The translations under genes and the position numbers were made by a program. This document shows positions 1 through 4,953 of a stretch of 64,000 nucleotides of DNA, piece by piece; position 1 is the stretch's first letter; the number at the start of each line of letters is the position of its first letter. Source of the stretch: JADJVL01 sp046331545 (lineage in GTDB: Bacteria; Acidobacteriota; Holophagae; Holophagales; Holophagaceae); the NCBI GenBank assembly GCA_046331545.1, contig JAXLQR010000002.1, forward strand, positions 2,728,001 through 2,792,000, given 5' to 3'. The notes beneath the pieces were generated by a model, which saw only the letters and a list, made by a program, of their open reading frames with translations, was not told the origin of the DNA and ran no database searches.

Positions 1-34
1 GCAGAGGCCTGTTCGATCCAGGCCGGTCCCACCA
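1..34 (+). tRNA. 3' end of a tRNA cut by the window edge
   Basis: Only the T arm, acceptor 3' strand and encoded CCA are present. The T stem is GCCTG/CAGGC around a normal TTCGATC loop, followed by CGGTCCC, discriminator A and CCA. The anticodon lies outside the window, so the amino acid is unknown. It is the first visible member of the array that runs to the rtcB gene. Confidence 0.75.
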
Positions 35-37
35 CAT

Positions 38-111
38 GCCCCCATGGTTCAGCCGAAGAACGCGACCGTCCGAAGGTCGAGGTCCCCGGGTCGAACCGGG
101 TGGGGGCACCA
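38..111 (+). tRNA. tRNA-Arg(CCG)-like gene with a degenerate elbow
   Basis: The acceptor GCCCCCA pairs perfectly with TGGGGGC, followed by A and encoded CCA. The D stem is GTTC/GAAC and the anticodon stem CGACC/GGTCG encloses loop GTCCGAA, which reads CCG after U33. Two core features are missing: the D loop (AGCCGAA) has no GG pair and the T loop between CCCGG and CCGGG is only six bases (GTCGAA). The usual D-loop/T-loop contacts therefore cannot form in the standard way. It may be a decoy, a substrate or a decaying gene rather than a translating tRNA. Confidence 0.6.
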
Positions 112-112
112 G

Positions 113-188
113 GTCCCCGAAGCCGAGCGCAAGAGGCAGCTCCCTCCTAAGGAGCAGGCTGGAGGTTGAACTCCTCCCGGGGACACCA
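113..188 (+). tRNA. tRNA-Arg(CCT)-like gene with a degenerate elbow
   Basis: Acceptor GTCCCCG pairs with CGGGGAC, followed by A and encoded CCA. The anticodon stem GCTCC/GGAGC holds loop CTCCTAA, giving anticodon CCT with U33. The T stem GGAGG/CCTCC is perfect but its loop is TTGAACT, so C56 is replaced by G. The D loop (GAGCGCAAGA, on a 3-bp stem) lacks the GG that normally meets that C. It starts one base after the CCA of the preceding element. Confidence 0.6.
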
Positions 189-189
189 C

Positions 190-265
190 GCCGCCTTAGC
201 TCAGTCGGAAGAGCGCCCGCCCCGTAAGCGGGAGGCGCCCGGATCAAAGCCGGGAGGCGGCTCCA
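190..265 (+). tRNA. tRNA-Thr(CGT)-like gene with C33
   Basis: Acceptor GCCGCCT pairs with AGGCGGC, discriminator T, encoded CCA. The D arm GCTC-AGTCGGAA-GAGC is normal. The anticodon stem CCCGC/GCGGG encloses CCCGTAA, so the anticodon would be CGT, but position 33 is C instead of the nearly invariant U needed for the U-turn. The T stem is CCCGG/CCGGG with an odd loop ATCAAAG, which lacks T54. The stems are intact while loop identity has drifted. Confidence 0.6.
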
Positions 266-267
266 CA

Positions 268-301
268 CCGCGCGACGGCGCGTTCCACCGACGTCGCGCG
301 G
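268..301 (+). repeat. 10-bp perfect hairpin between tRNA-like genes
   Basis: CCGCGCGACG at 268-277 is the exact reverse complement of CGTCGCGCGG at 292-301, leaving a 14-base loop. It fills the spacer between the Thr-like and Val-like elements. It could be a processing signal or transcript punctuation. No T-run follows, so a classical terminator is unlikely. Confidence 0.6.
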
Positions 302-309
302 CCCAACCA

Positions 310-384
310 TGTCCCGTAGCTCAGAGGCAGAGCGGCTGGCCCACACCCAGCAGGCCGGGGTTTCGACATCCTCCGGGATAACCA
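310..384 (+). tRNA. tRNA-Val(CAC)-like gene with C33
   Basis: Acceptor TGTCCCG pairs with CGGGATA (one G-T pair), then A and encoded CCA. The D arm is GCTC-AGAGGCA-GAGC. The anticodon stem GCTGG/CCAGC holds loop CCCACAC, reading CAC but with C at position 33. The T loop TTCGACA is close to normal, although the T stem has one T-T mismatch and one G-T pair. As in the preceding Thr-like gene, base pairing is kept and U33 is lost. Confidence 0.6.
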
Positions 385-387
385 CAT

Positions 388-464
388 GCAGGCGAACGCG
401 AAGCGGTCGAGCGGCCGGCCTTTCAAGCCGGCGTCAGCGGGTTCGAGTCCCGCCGCCTGTGCCA
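388..464 (+). tRNA. tRNA-Glu(TTC)
   Basis: Acceptor GCAGGCG pairs with CGCCTGT (terminal G-T), discriminator G, encoded CCA. The anticodon stem CCGGC/GCCGG encloses CTTTCAA, giving TTC with U33. The T arm GCGGG-TTCGAGT-CCCGC is canonical and the D loop carries GG. The D stem is only three pairs (CGC/GCG). This element looks capable of tRNA folding. G73 is a common glutamate tRNA discriminator. Confidence 0.7.
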
Positions 465-471
465 CACCCAT

Positions 472-620
472 GCCGCTCTAGCGACCCTTGCGGAGCGGCC
501 GGCGGGTTTCCGGACGGTCCGCTAGGGACGCTTGTGCCGGTCACGGCCTAGCTCATCAGCGATCAGAGCACCCGGTTCTTACCCGGGGGGCGCCCGGTTC
601 GAGTCCGGGGAGCGGCACCA
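472..620 (+). tRNA. tRNA-Lys(CTT) interrupted by a 70-nt insertion
   Basis: The 5' acceptor strand GCCGCTC (472-478) is separated from the rest of the tRNA. It pairs perfectly with the 3' strand GAGCGGC (610-616), whereas the seven bases directly before the main tRNA body (542-548) do not. Removing exactly 70 nt, for example 483-552, gives a 79-nt tRNA: stems 7/4/5/5, anticodon loop TTCTTAC (CTT, Lys), T loop TTCGAGT, A73 and encoded CCA. The insertion is bounded by direct repeats CTAGC (478-482 and 548-552), so its ends are ambiguous within five bases. The insert itself folds: 480-488 with 524-532 (one mismatch), 490-494 with 518-522, 499-502 with 510-513. The D loop has no GG. Known bacterial group I introns sit in anticodon loops and are much longer, so this resembles an archaeal-style protein-spliced intron that RtcB could seal. 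That route is inference. Confidence 0.7.
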
Positions 621-787
621 CGCGCAGGACCTCGCGAACCCTACCGAGGCTAAACAAAGGGCGGGTGGAAAGCCCCGCTGCGGACCGCGTCTCACGGTGC
701 AAGCCGCAAGCAGCCGACCTCAGGAACCGGTCCCCCAAGCCGGGACGCCGACGGCACGCCACAGGCCTCTGCTTCACCTCCATCCCC
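621..787 (+). other. structured spacer RNA of unknown identity
   Basis: This 167-base stretch between tRNA-Lys and tRNA-Cys has no convincing reading frame or complete tRNA. It is rich in hand-found hairpins: 630-634 with 645-649; 659-662 with 672-675; 677-681 with 710-714, enclosing 684-687 with 695-698; and 730-734 with 742-746 around a 7-base loop. It could be a second small RNA of the island or a decayed tRNA cluster. I cannot name it. Confidence 0.35.
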
Positions 788-864
788 GCACGGCATGCCA
801 AAGCGGTCGAGGCGCAGGCCTGCAAAGCCTGTTCTACCCAGTTCAAGTCTGGGGCCGTGCTCCA
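788..864 (+). tRNA. tRNA-Cys(GCA), canonical
   Basis: Acceptor GCACGGC pairs perfectly with GCCGTGC, discriminator T and encoded CCA. The D arm contains GG, the anticodon stem CAGGC/GCCTG encloses CTGCAAA (anticodon GCA with U33), and the T arm CCCAG-TTCAAGT-CTGGG is regular. T73 (U73) is the known cysteine tRNA identity base. Of the array members before rtcB this is the most normal and could be the genome's working tRNA-Cys. Confidence 0.85.
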
Positions 865-900
865 CCCTCGCGGACTTCCTTCCGCACCACGAATTCACTT

Positions 901-917
901 GCCGGCCCGTGGCCGGC
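901..917 (+). promoter_or_regulatory. 7-bp hairpin upstream of the rtcB ribosome binding site
   Basis: GCCGGCC (901-907) and GGCCGGC (911-917) form a perfect stem with a 3-base loop, ending just before the Shine-Dalgarno sequence of rtcB. It could separate the tRNA part of a joint transcript from the mRNA or affect initiation. No direct evidence exists for either. Confidence 0.35.
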
Positions 918-936
918 GCTTCAGAAAGGAGGGGCC

Positions 937-2106
937 ATGAGCCTCGCAACCCTCAAGGGGGCCGTCGCCCCCATCCGCCTCTGGGCCCCGGTCAACGAGG
1001 TCGAGTCCGAAGCCCTGGACCAGCTCAAGCGCATCGCCGCGCTGCCCTGGGTCTTCAGCCACGTGGCCGCCATGCCCGACGTCCATCTCGGCAAGGGCGC
1101 CACCGTGGGCAGCGTCATCGCCATGAAGGGGGCCGTGGCCCCGGCGGCGGTGGGCGTGGACATCGGCTGCGGCATGGCCGCGGTGCGCACCAGCCTTTCC
1201 GCCTCCGACCTGCCAGCGTCCCTGAACCGCCTCCGGGGGGCCATCGAGGACGCCATTCCGGTGGGCTTCGACCAGCACAAGGCGCCCCTCGACCTCGTGG
1301 AGGACCTGGACGGGCTCTGGTCGGCCTTCCCGTCCCTGACGAAGGAGGTCCAGGACCTCCAGGGCAAGGCCCTGCGCCAGTGCGGGACGCTCGGCGGCGG
1401 CAACCACTTCATCGAGCTCTGCCTCGACGAGGCGCAGCGCGTGTGGCTCATGCTCCACTCGGGCTCGCGCAACATCGGCAAGGTCCTGGCGGAAGTCCAC
1501 ATCGCCAAGGCCCGAAAGCTGGCCCACAACCAGCAGCTGCCGGACCGCGACCTGGCGGTCTTCCTCGCCGGCACGCCGGAGATGAAGGCCTACCGCCGCG
1601 ACCTGTCCTGGGCCCAGGAGTACGCCTTCGCCAACCGGCGGGCCATGCTCCACCAGCTCCAGGGCGTGGTGAAGGCCTTCTTCCCCGAGGCGTCCTTCGA
1701 GGCGCCGGTGCTCTGCCACCACAACTTCGTGGCGGAGGAACGCCACTTCGGCGAGGACGTCCTCGTGACCCGCAAGGGCGCGATCCGCGCCGAAGAAGGC
1801 GAGCTGGGCATCATCCCCGGCTCCATGGGCGCCCGCAGCTTCATCGTGGAAGGCCTCGGCAGCGCCGAGAGCTTCCGCTCCGCCTCCCACGGGGCGGGCC
1901 GCAAGATGAGCCGCACCGCCGCCAAGCGCCGCTTCACCCTCGAGGACCTCGCCCGGCAGACCGCCGGCGTCGAGTGCCGCAAGGACGGCGGCGTGCTGGA
2001 CGAGATCCCCGGCGCCTACAAGGACATCGACCGGGTGATGGCCAACCAGGCCGACCTCGTGAAGGTCCGCCATACGCTCAAGCAGGTGCTTTGCGTGAAG
2101 GGGTAG
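937..2106 (+). CDS. rtcB: RtcB family RNA ligase
   Basis: RtcB joins RNA ends carrying 2',3'-cyclic phosphate or 3'-phosphate to 5'-OH ends using GTP and Mn2+. It is the tRNA-splicing ligase of archaea and animals and a repair ligase in bacteria. The 389-residue protein has the family signatures in order: DVHLGKG (48-54), DIGCG with metal-binding Cys78, GGGNHF (153-158), HSGSRNIG (174-181), CHHNF (260-264) and SASHGAGR (315-322), where His318 matches the histidine that takes up GMP. The ATG at 937 follows AAAGGAGG and excludes a long upstream extension that merely reads through the tRNA genes. No rtcA cyclase is adjacent. Its place inside an array of split, interrupted and degenerate tRNAs, followed by a Ro60 gene with the same Shine-Dalgarno sequence, points to a role in processing or repairing those RNAs. 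Confidence 0.95.
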   Translation: MSLATLKGAVAPIRLWAPVNEVESEALDQLKRIAALPWVFSHVAAMPDVHLGKGATVGSVIAMKGAVAPAAVGVDIGCGMAAVRTSLSASDLPASLNRLRGAIEDAIPVGFDQHKAPLDLVEDLDGLWSAFPSLTKEVQDLQGKALRQCGTLGGGNHFIELCLDEAQRVWLMLHSGSRNIGKVLAEVHIAKARKLAHNQQLPDRDLAVFLAGTPEMKAYRRDLSWAQEYAFANRRAMLHQLQGVVKAFFPEASFEAPVLCHHNFVAEERHFGEDVLVTRKGAIRAEEGELGIIPGSMGARSFIVEGLGSAESFRSASHGAGRKMSRTAAKRRFTLEDLARQTAGVECRKDGGVLDEIPGAYKDIDRVMANQADLVKVRHTLKQVLCVKG

Positions 2107-2149
2107 GGTCAGACCCGTCCCTTCCTGCACCATACAAACACATCCGCAG

Positions 2150-2288
2150 CAGCAACCATCAGGGGTTCATCGCGCTCACTGGGCGCCAGGTACCCGGGGC
2201 CGCAAGGTTCCGGGCTCGGGTTCGAATCCCGACAAGCGAAGGCCCACCCCCTGAGGACCTCTCTCTGCGGATCCTGATGATGAACCCC
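2150..2288 (+). ncRNA. candidate Y RNA: tRNA-like module without anticodon
   Basis: Between rtcB and the Ro60 gene lies a tRNA-shaped module. It has a D-like arm (2172-2175 with 2183-2186, loop TCACTGG) and a canonical T arm (2216-2220 with 2228-2232, loop TTCGAAT). In place of an anticodon arm there is a nine-pair hairpin at 2193-2214, including two G-T pairs, closed by a GCAA tetraloop. The 5' strand before the D arm (2162-2171) is a perfect 10-nt complement of 2279-2288, so a long helix encloses the module plus a 46-nt insert. No CCA is encoded. Bacterial Y RNAs of the YrlA type are known to carry a tRNA-like module and to sit beside Ro60 genes, which is the basis for the call. The ends are uncertain and the Ro60-binding stem was not identified. 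Confidence 0.5.
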
Positions 2289-2314
2289 GCCGTCCGGAGT
2301 GACGGACGGCGGGG
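2285..2314 (+). terminator. 12-bp perfect hairpin, possible transcript end
   Basis: CCCCGCCGTCCG (2285-2296) pairs perfectly with 2303-2314 around a 6-base loop. Only a weak T-rich stretch follows (ATTTCCTTTC). It may end the candidate Y RNA or act as a processing hairpin between elements. Its left arm shares four bases with the long helix of that RNA, so the two structures would compete at their edge. Confidence 0.4.
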
Positions 2315-2348
2315 ATGGATTTCCTTTCGCGGCAGCAAGGACGAGCGG

Positions 2349-2420
2349 TCCTTCGTAGCTCAATTGGGTAGAGCATCCGCCCCGCGCGGATGGTAGCTGG
2401 TTCAAGTCCAGCCGAAGGGA
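2349..2420 (+). tRNA. tRNA-like element with shortened anticodon loop and no CCA
   Basis: The acceptor TCCTTCG pairs with CGAAGGG (one T-G), the D arm GCTC-AATTGGGTA-GAGC has GG, and the T arm GCTGG-TTCAAGT-CCAGC is canonical. The anticodon arm TCCGC/GCGGA leaves only five loop bases (CCCGC). Opening the closing pair gives a 7-base loop without U33. No CCA follows the discriminator (GGGATCCC instead). It has the body of a bacterial tRNA but could not decode normally. It may be a substrate, a decoy or a relic. Confidence 0.55.
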
Positions 2421-2536
2421 TCCCTCGGGTCGTGTCCGCACGGCCCGATGGCTCCCTGTTCCGCAAGGAACGCCCCGCTCCCCGACATCCTCCGCGATCC
2501 TCCTATTTCTCGTCGCAGCAAGGCCGCTGGCTCCTT
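2421..2536 (+). other. spacer with two hairpins, leader of the permuted tRNA
   Basis: There is no credible reading frame here. Two clean hairpins are visible: 2426-2434 with 2439-2447 (nine pairs including one G-T, loop TCCG) and 2458-2462 with 2467-2471 capped by GCAA. The last part (2524-2531) can pair with 2623-2629 beyond the permuted tRNA, bringing the two junctions of that tRNA together. Confidence 0.4.
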
Positions 2537-2617
2537 CGCCTCATCAGCGCGTGGTCGCCGGTTCGAGTCCGGCCCTCCCGTCCATCCACCGGGAGGTAGC
2601 TCAGGGGATAGAGCACG
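2537..2617 (+). tRNA. circularly permuted tRNA-Met(CAT): 3' piece before 5' piece
   Basis: The 3' piece (2537-2584) starts in the anticodon stem and runs through loop CTCATCA (anticodon CAT, U33), stem GCGCG, variable TGGTC, T arm GCCGG-TTCGAGT-CCGGC, acceptor CCTCCCG, T73 and encoded CCA. After a 5-nt linker (2585-2589) the 5' piece (2590-2617) gives acceptor CGGGAGG, TA, D arm GCTC-AGGGGATA-GAGC, A26 and CG. Joining base 2617 to base 2537 yields a 76-nt tRNA in which all four stems (7/4/5/5) pair perfectly, the anticodon stem becoming CGCGC/GCGCG. No CGGGAGG lies upstream at the expected place. Flanks 2524-2531 and 2623-2629 pair (seven pairs, one bulge) and leave two facing 5-nt strands at the junctions. 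The initiator hallmark of three G-C pairs in the anticodon stem is absent, so elongator Met or, after lysidine modification, Ile is more likely. C37 and U73 are unusual. Confidence 0.8.
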
Positions 2618-2723
2618 TTCATGCCACGGCCGCCCTTCCTCGACGGGATCTCCTTTCCTTCAACCCGGCGCAGCCGCGCCCGCACCTCCCTCGCGCAGCA
2701 GGGAAGCACGAAAGGAGGCCACC
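2618..2723 (+). other. 3' flank of permuted tRNA and leader of the Ro60 gene
   Basis: Bases 2623-2629 pair with 2524-2531 across the permuted tRNA. The rest is unstructured to my eye and ends in AAAGGAGG, 7 bases before the Ro60 start codon. No reading frame is supported. Confidence 0.4.
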
Positions 2724-4184
2724 ATGGCCCGCTTTGCCTTCTGGAAGCCCAAGGCTTCCGATCCCGACACCCTGAACCTGGCCGGCGGCCGGGCCCACGC
2801 CCTCTCGCCCAAGCTGGAGTTCGCCACCGCGCTGATGACCACCTTCACCACGGACACCTTCTACGCGTCCGCGGACGCGCAGGTGGCCCGCATCGCCGCC
2901 CTCACCCGCGCCCTGGAGGATCCCCTCTTCGCGGCCAAGGCCGCGGTGTTCACCCGCTCGCGCAACGGCCTGCGCTCCGTCTCCCACGTGGTGGCGGGCG
3001 AACTGGCCGCGCGGCCGGACGTGAAGGGCAAGCCCTGGCTGCGGACCTTCTTCCGCGCCGTGGCCCAGCGCCCCGACGACGTGACCGAGACCCTCGCCTA
3101 CCTGAAGGCCTCGGGCAATCCGCAGCTGCGCAAGCTGTCCAACGCCCTGAAGCGGGGCTTCGGCGACGCCCTCGCGGGTTTCGACGCCTACCAGCTGGCA
3201 AAGTACCGCCGCGCGGACCGCGACCCCAGCCTCGTGGACGCCGTGAACCTGCTGCACCCGAGGTCCACGCCCGCCCTGCAGGCGCTGATGACGGGCGCGC
3301 TGGCCCCGGCGCAGACCTGGGAGACCCGCCTCAGCGAGGCCGGCCGCACCGCGGCCGCCCAGGGTCTCTCGGAGCAGGCCAAGGCCGACCTCAAGGGCGA
3401 GGCCTGGGTCGAGCTCCTGAAGGCCCGCAAGCTGGGCTACCTGGCCTGCCTGCGCAACCTGCGCAACATCGCCGAGCAGGCCCCCACCGCCTTCCCCCTG
3501 GCCCTGAAGTTCCTCACGGACCCGCGCCAGGTGGAGAAGTCGAAGGTGCTGCCCTTCCAGATCCTCACCGCCATCGAGGCGGTGAAGGGCTCGGCGGCGG
3601 ACACGCCGCCGGTGCACCGGGCCCTGGACGAGGCGCTGGAGCTCTCGCTGATGAATGTTCCGGCCTTCGAGGGCCGCACCCTCATCGCCGTGGACGTGTC
3701 CGGTTCCATGGCGGGCCGCCCCGTGCGGATCGCCTCGGTGCTGGCGGCGGTGCTGTACAAGTCCCAGGCCCACGCCGACGTGATCCTGTTCGACACGGTC
3801 ACCAAGGCGCTGAAGCTGCACCCCCGCGACTCCCTCACGACGCTGGCCTCGACCATCGCGAAGGAGGCCATGGGCGGTGGCACCGACTTCCGGGTCATCT
3901 TCAAGGACCTGAAGCGGGCCTACGACCGGATCCTGATCCTGTCGGACATGCAGGCCTGGGTGGGCCACCAGACCCCCGCCGCGGAGCTCGCGGCCTACCG
4001 GAAGAAGTTCAAGGCGGATCCCCGCATCTTCAGCTTCGACCTCACCGGCCACGGCTCCATCCAGTTCCCGGAAGCGAAGGTCTTCGCCCTCGCCGGCTTC
4101 ACCGACGCCGTCCTGGGCGTGCTCAAGGAGCTGGAGCAGGACCCTGCCGCGCTGGTGAAGGCCATCGAGGCGGTGGCGCTGTAA
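2724..4184 (+). CDS. Ro60/TROVE domain protein with vWA domain
   Basis: Ro60 (bacterial Rsr) is a ring-shaped RNA-binding protein that holds Y RNA on its outer surface and the 3' ends of misfolded RNA in its central hole, often with an exonuclease. The 486-residue protein has an alpha-helical TROVE region (about 15-310) followed by a von Willebrand A domain from about 318 with the metal site motif DVSGSM at 324-329 and later TDF and LSDM motifs. The length fits bacterial Ro60 homologues. ATG at 2724 follows AAAGGAGG. It lies downstream of rtcB, a tRNA-like small RNA and a permuted tRNA, mirroring the known rsr-yrlA-rtcB association in enterobacteria, though with the order changed and far more tRNA elements. 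Confidence 0.9.
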   Translation: MARFAFWKPKASDPDTLNLAGGRAHALSPKLEFATALMTTFTTDTFYASADAQVARIAALTRALEDPLFAAKAAVFTRSRNGLRSVSHVVAGELAARPDVKGKPWLRTFFRAVAQRPDDVTETLAYLKASGNPQLRKLSNALKRGFGDALAGFDAYQLAKYRRADRDPSLVDAVNLLHPRSTPALQALMTGALAPAQTWETRLSEAGRTAAAQGLSEQAKADLKGEAWVELLKARKLGYLACLRNLRNIAEQAPTAFPLALKFLTDPRQVEKSKVLPFQILTAIEAVKGSAADTPPVHRALDEALELSLMNVPAFEGRTLIAVDVSGSMAGRPVRIASVLAAVLYKSQAHADVILFDTVTKALKLHPRDSLTTLASTIAKEAMGGGTDFRVIFKDLKRAYDRILILSDMQAWVGHQTPAAELAAYRKKFKADPRIFSFDLTGHGSIQFPEAKVFALAGFTDAVLGVLKELEQDPAALVKAIEAVAL

Positions 4185-4192
4185 CAACCCCC

Positions 4193-4221
4193 GTCCCGGG
4201 CGTGAGCCCCACGCCCGGGAC
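4193..4221 (+). terminator. 11-bp hairpin after the Ro60 gene
   Basis: GTCCCGGGCGT (4193-4203) pairs perfectly with ACGCCCGGGAC (4211-4221) around a 7-base loop. No T-run follows, so it may attenuate or protect the mRNA end rather than stop polymerase outright. The remaining sequence to 4348 is GC-rich and carries only the ribosome binding site of the next gene. Confidence 0.4.
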
Positions 4222-4348
4222 ACTCCCTTCCACCCGCAGCCGTTCCGTTGCTGAACCTCCCCGCCGTCGAAGCCGCCGGGGAGACCGCCCCGGCCCCGAC
4301 CCGACGGGAAGCCGGCCGGGGCCCCATTTCCACGAAAGGAGGTCCGCC

Positions 4349-4855
4349 ATGACGCGTTCCATCCGCAAGCACGTCCATGCCCCGGTGCTGGCCCTCGACG
4401 CCAGCTACATGCCCATGGTGGAGATCCCCCGCCGCAAGGCCCTGCGGGCCCTGGCCACGGGCCGGGCCCAGGCCCTGGACCTCCGCACCTGGGAGCGCCG
4501 CGAGCTGCGGGACGTGGCCTCGGGTCCGCTCCACGCCGTGGTCTTCCAGGGCGTGAAGGCGCCGCCGGAGACGAAGCCCGGCTTCGGCCGCGGCCTGCGC
4601 TCGGTGCTGCGCCGGGACGGCCACCGCTGCCAGTACGCCGGCTGCGACCGCCGCGGCACCACCGTGGACCACGTGATCCCGCGCTGCCAGGGCGGCCCCT
4701 CCACCTGGGGCAACCTGGTGGCCTGCTGCCAGCCCTGCAACGCCCGCAAGGGCGGCCGCACGCCGGAGCAGGCGGGCATGGCCCTCAAGCGGCCGGTGCT
4801 GGGCTCGCGGGCCATCCTGCTGGAGCGGCTCCACACGCTGGCGGCCGGAGGGTGA
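4349..4855 (+). CDS. HNH endonuclease
   Basis: The 168-residue protein has an N-terminal region of unknown fold and a C-terminal HNH (beta-beta-alpha-metal) nuclease domain. Cys94 and Cys99 with Cys127 and Cys130 can bind structural zinc, Asp107-His108 in VDHVIPR gives the catalytic histidine, and Asn122 sits in the GNLVACC segment before NARKGG. HNH enzymes cut DNA or RNA and the target here is unknown. Start ATG 4349 follows AAAGGAGGT, the same strong signal seen at rtcB and the Ro60 gene, so the three may share expression. A host repair or housekeeping nuclease is an alternative to a role in the RNA island. Confidence 0.85.
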   Translation: MTRSIRKHVHAPVLALDASYMPMVEIPRRKALRALATGRAQALDLRTWERRELRDVASGPLHAVVFQGVKAPPETKPGFGRGLRSVLRRDGHRCQYAGCDRRGTTVDHVIPRCQGGPSTWGNLVACCQPCNARKGGRTPEQAGMALKRPVLGSRAILLERLHTLAAGG

Positions 4856-4953
4856 GGACGGGGCGCGCCGGGAAGGAGGCTTTCCCCCCGGTGCGCTCCA
4901 CCCCTACACTGGGGCCCAATCCCACAACCCGTGTCGACCGCCTGGAGCCCCGC

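Noticed and set aside
472..552. Strict archaeal bulge-helix-bulge site at the tRNA-Lys insertion.
   Set aside because: A 4-bp CTAG helix can form, but cutting at the canonical bulge positions would put a C-A mismatch in the acceptor stem, so the motif is only approximate.
621..787. Possible cobalamin riboswitch: AGGG, GGTGGAAAGCC, GCGGACCGCG and AGCCGGGACGCC recall parts of the consensus.
   Set aside because: The middle helices and a proper B12 box are missing, the length is short, and no cobalamin-related gene follows. Similar pieces arise easily in GC-rich sequence.
532..936. N-terminal extension of RtcB through the tRNA-Lys and tRNA-Cys region.
   Set aside because: The reading frame runs through two tRNA genes. 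A strong AAAGGAGG site and ATG at 937 start the conserved protein.
895..2133. Long minus-strand open frame opposite rtcB, and similar long antisense frames opposite many genes.
   Set aside because: They mirror GC-rich codon structure of the real genes, lack ribosome sites and have low-complexity Arg/Gly/Ala/His composition.
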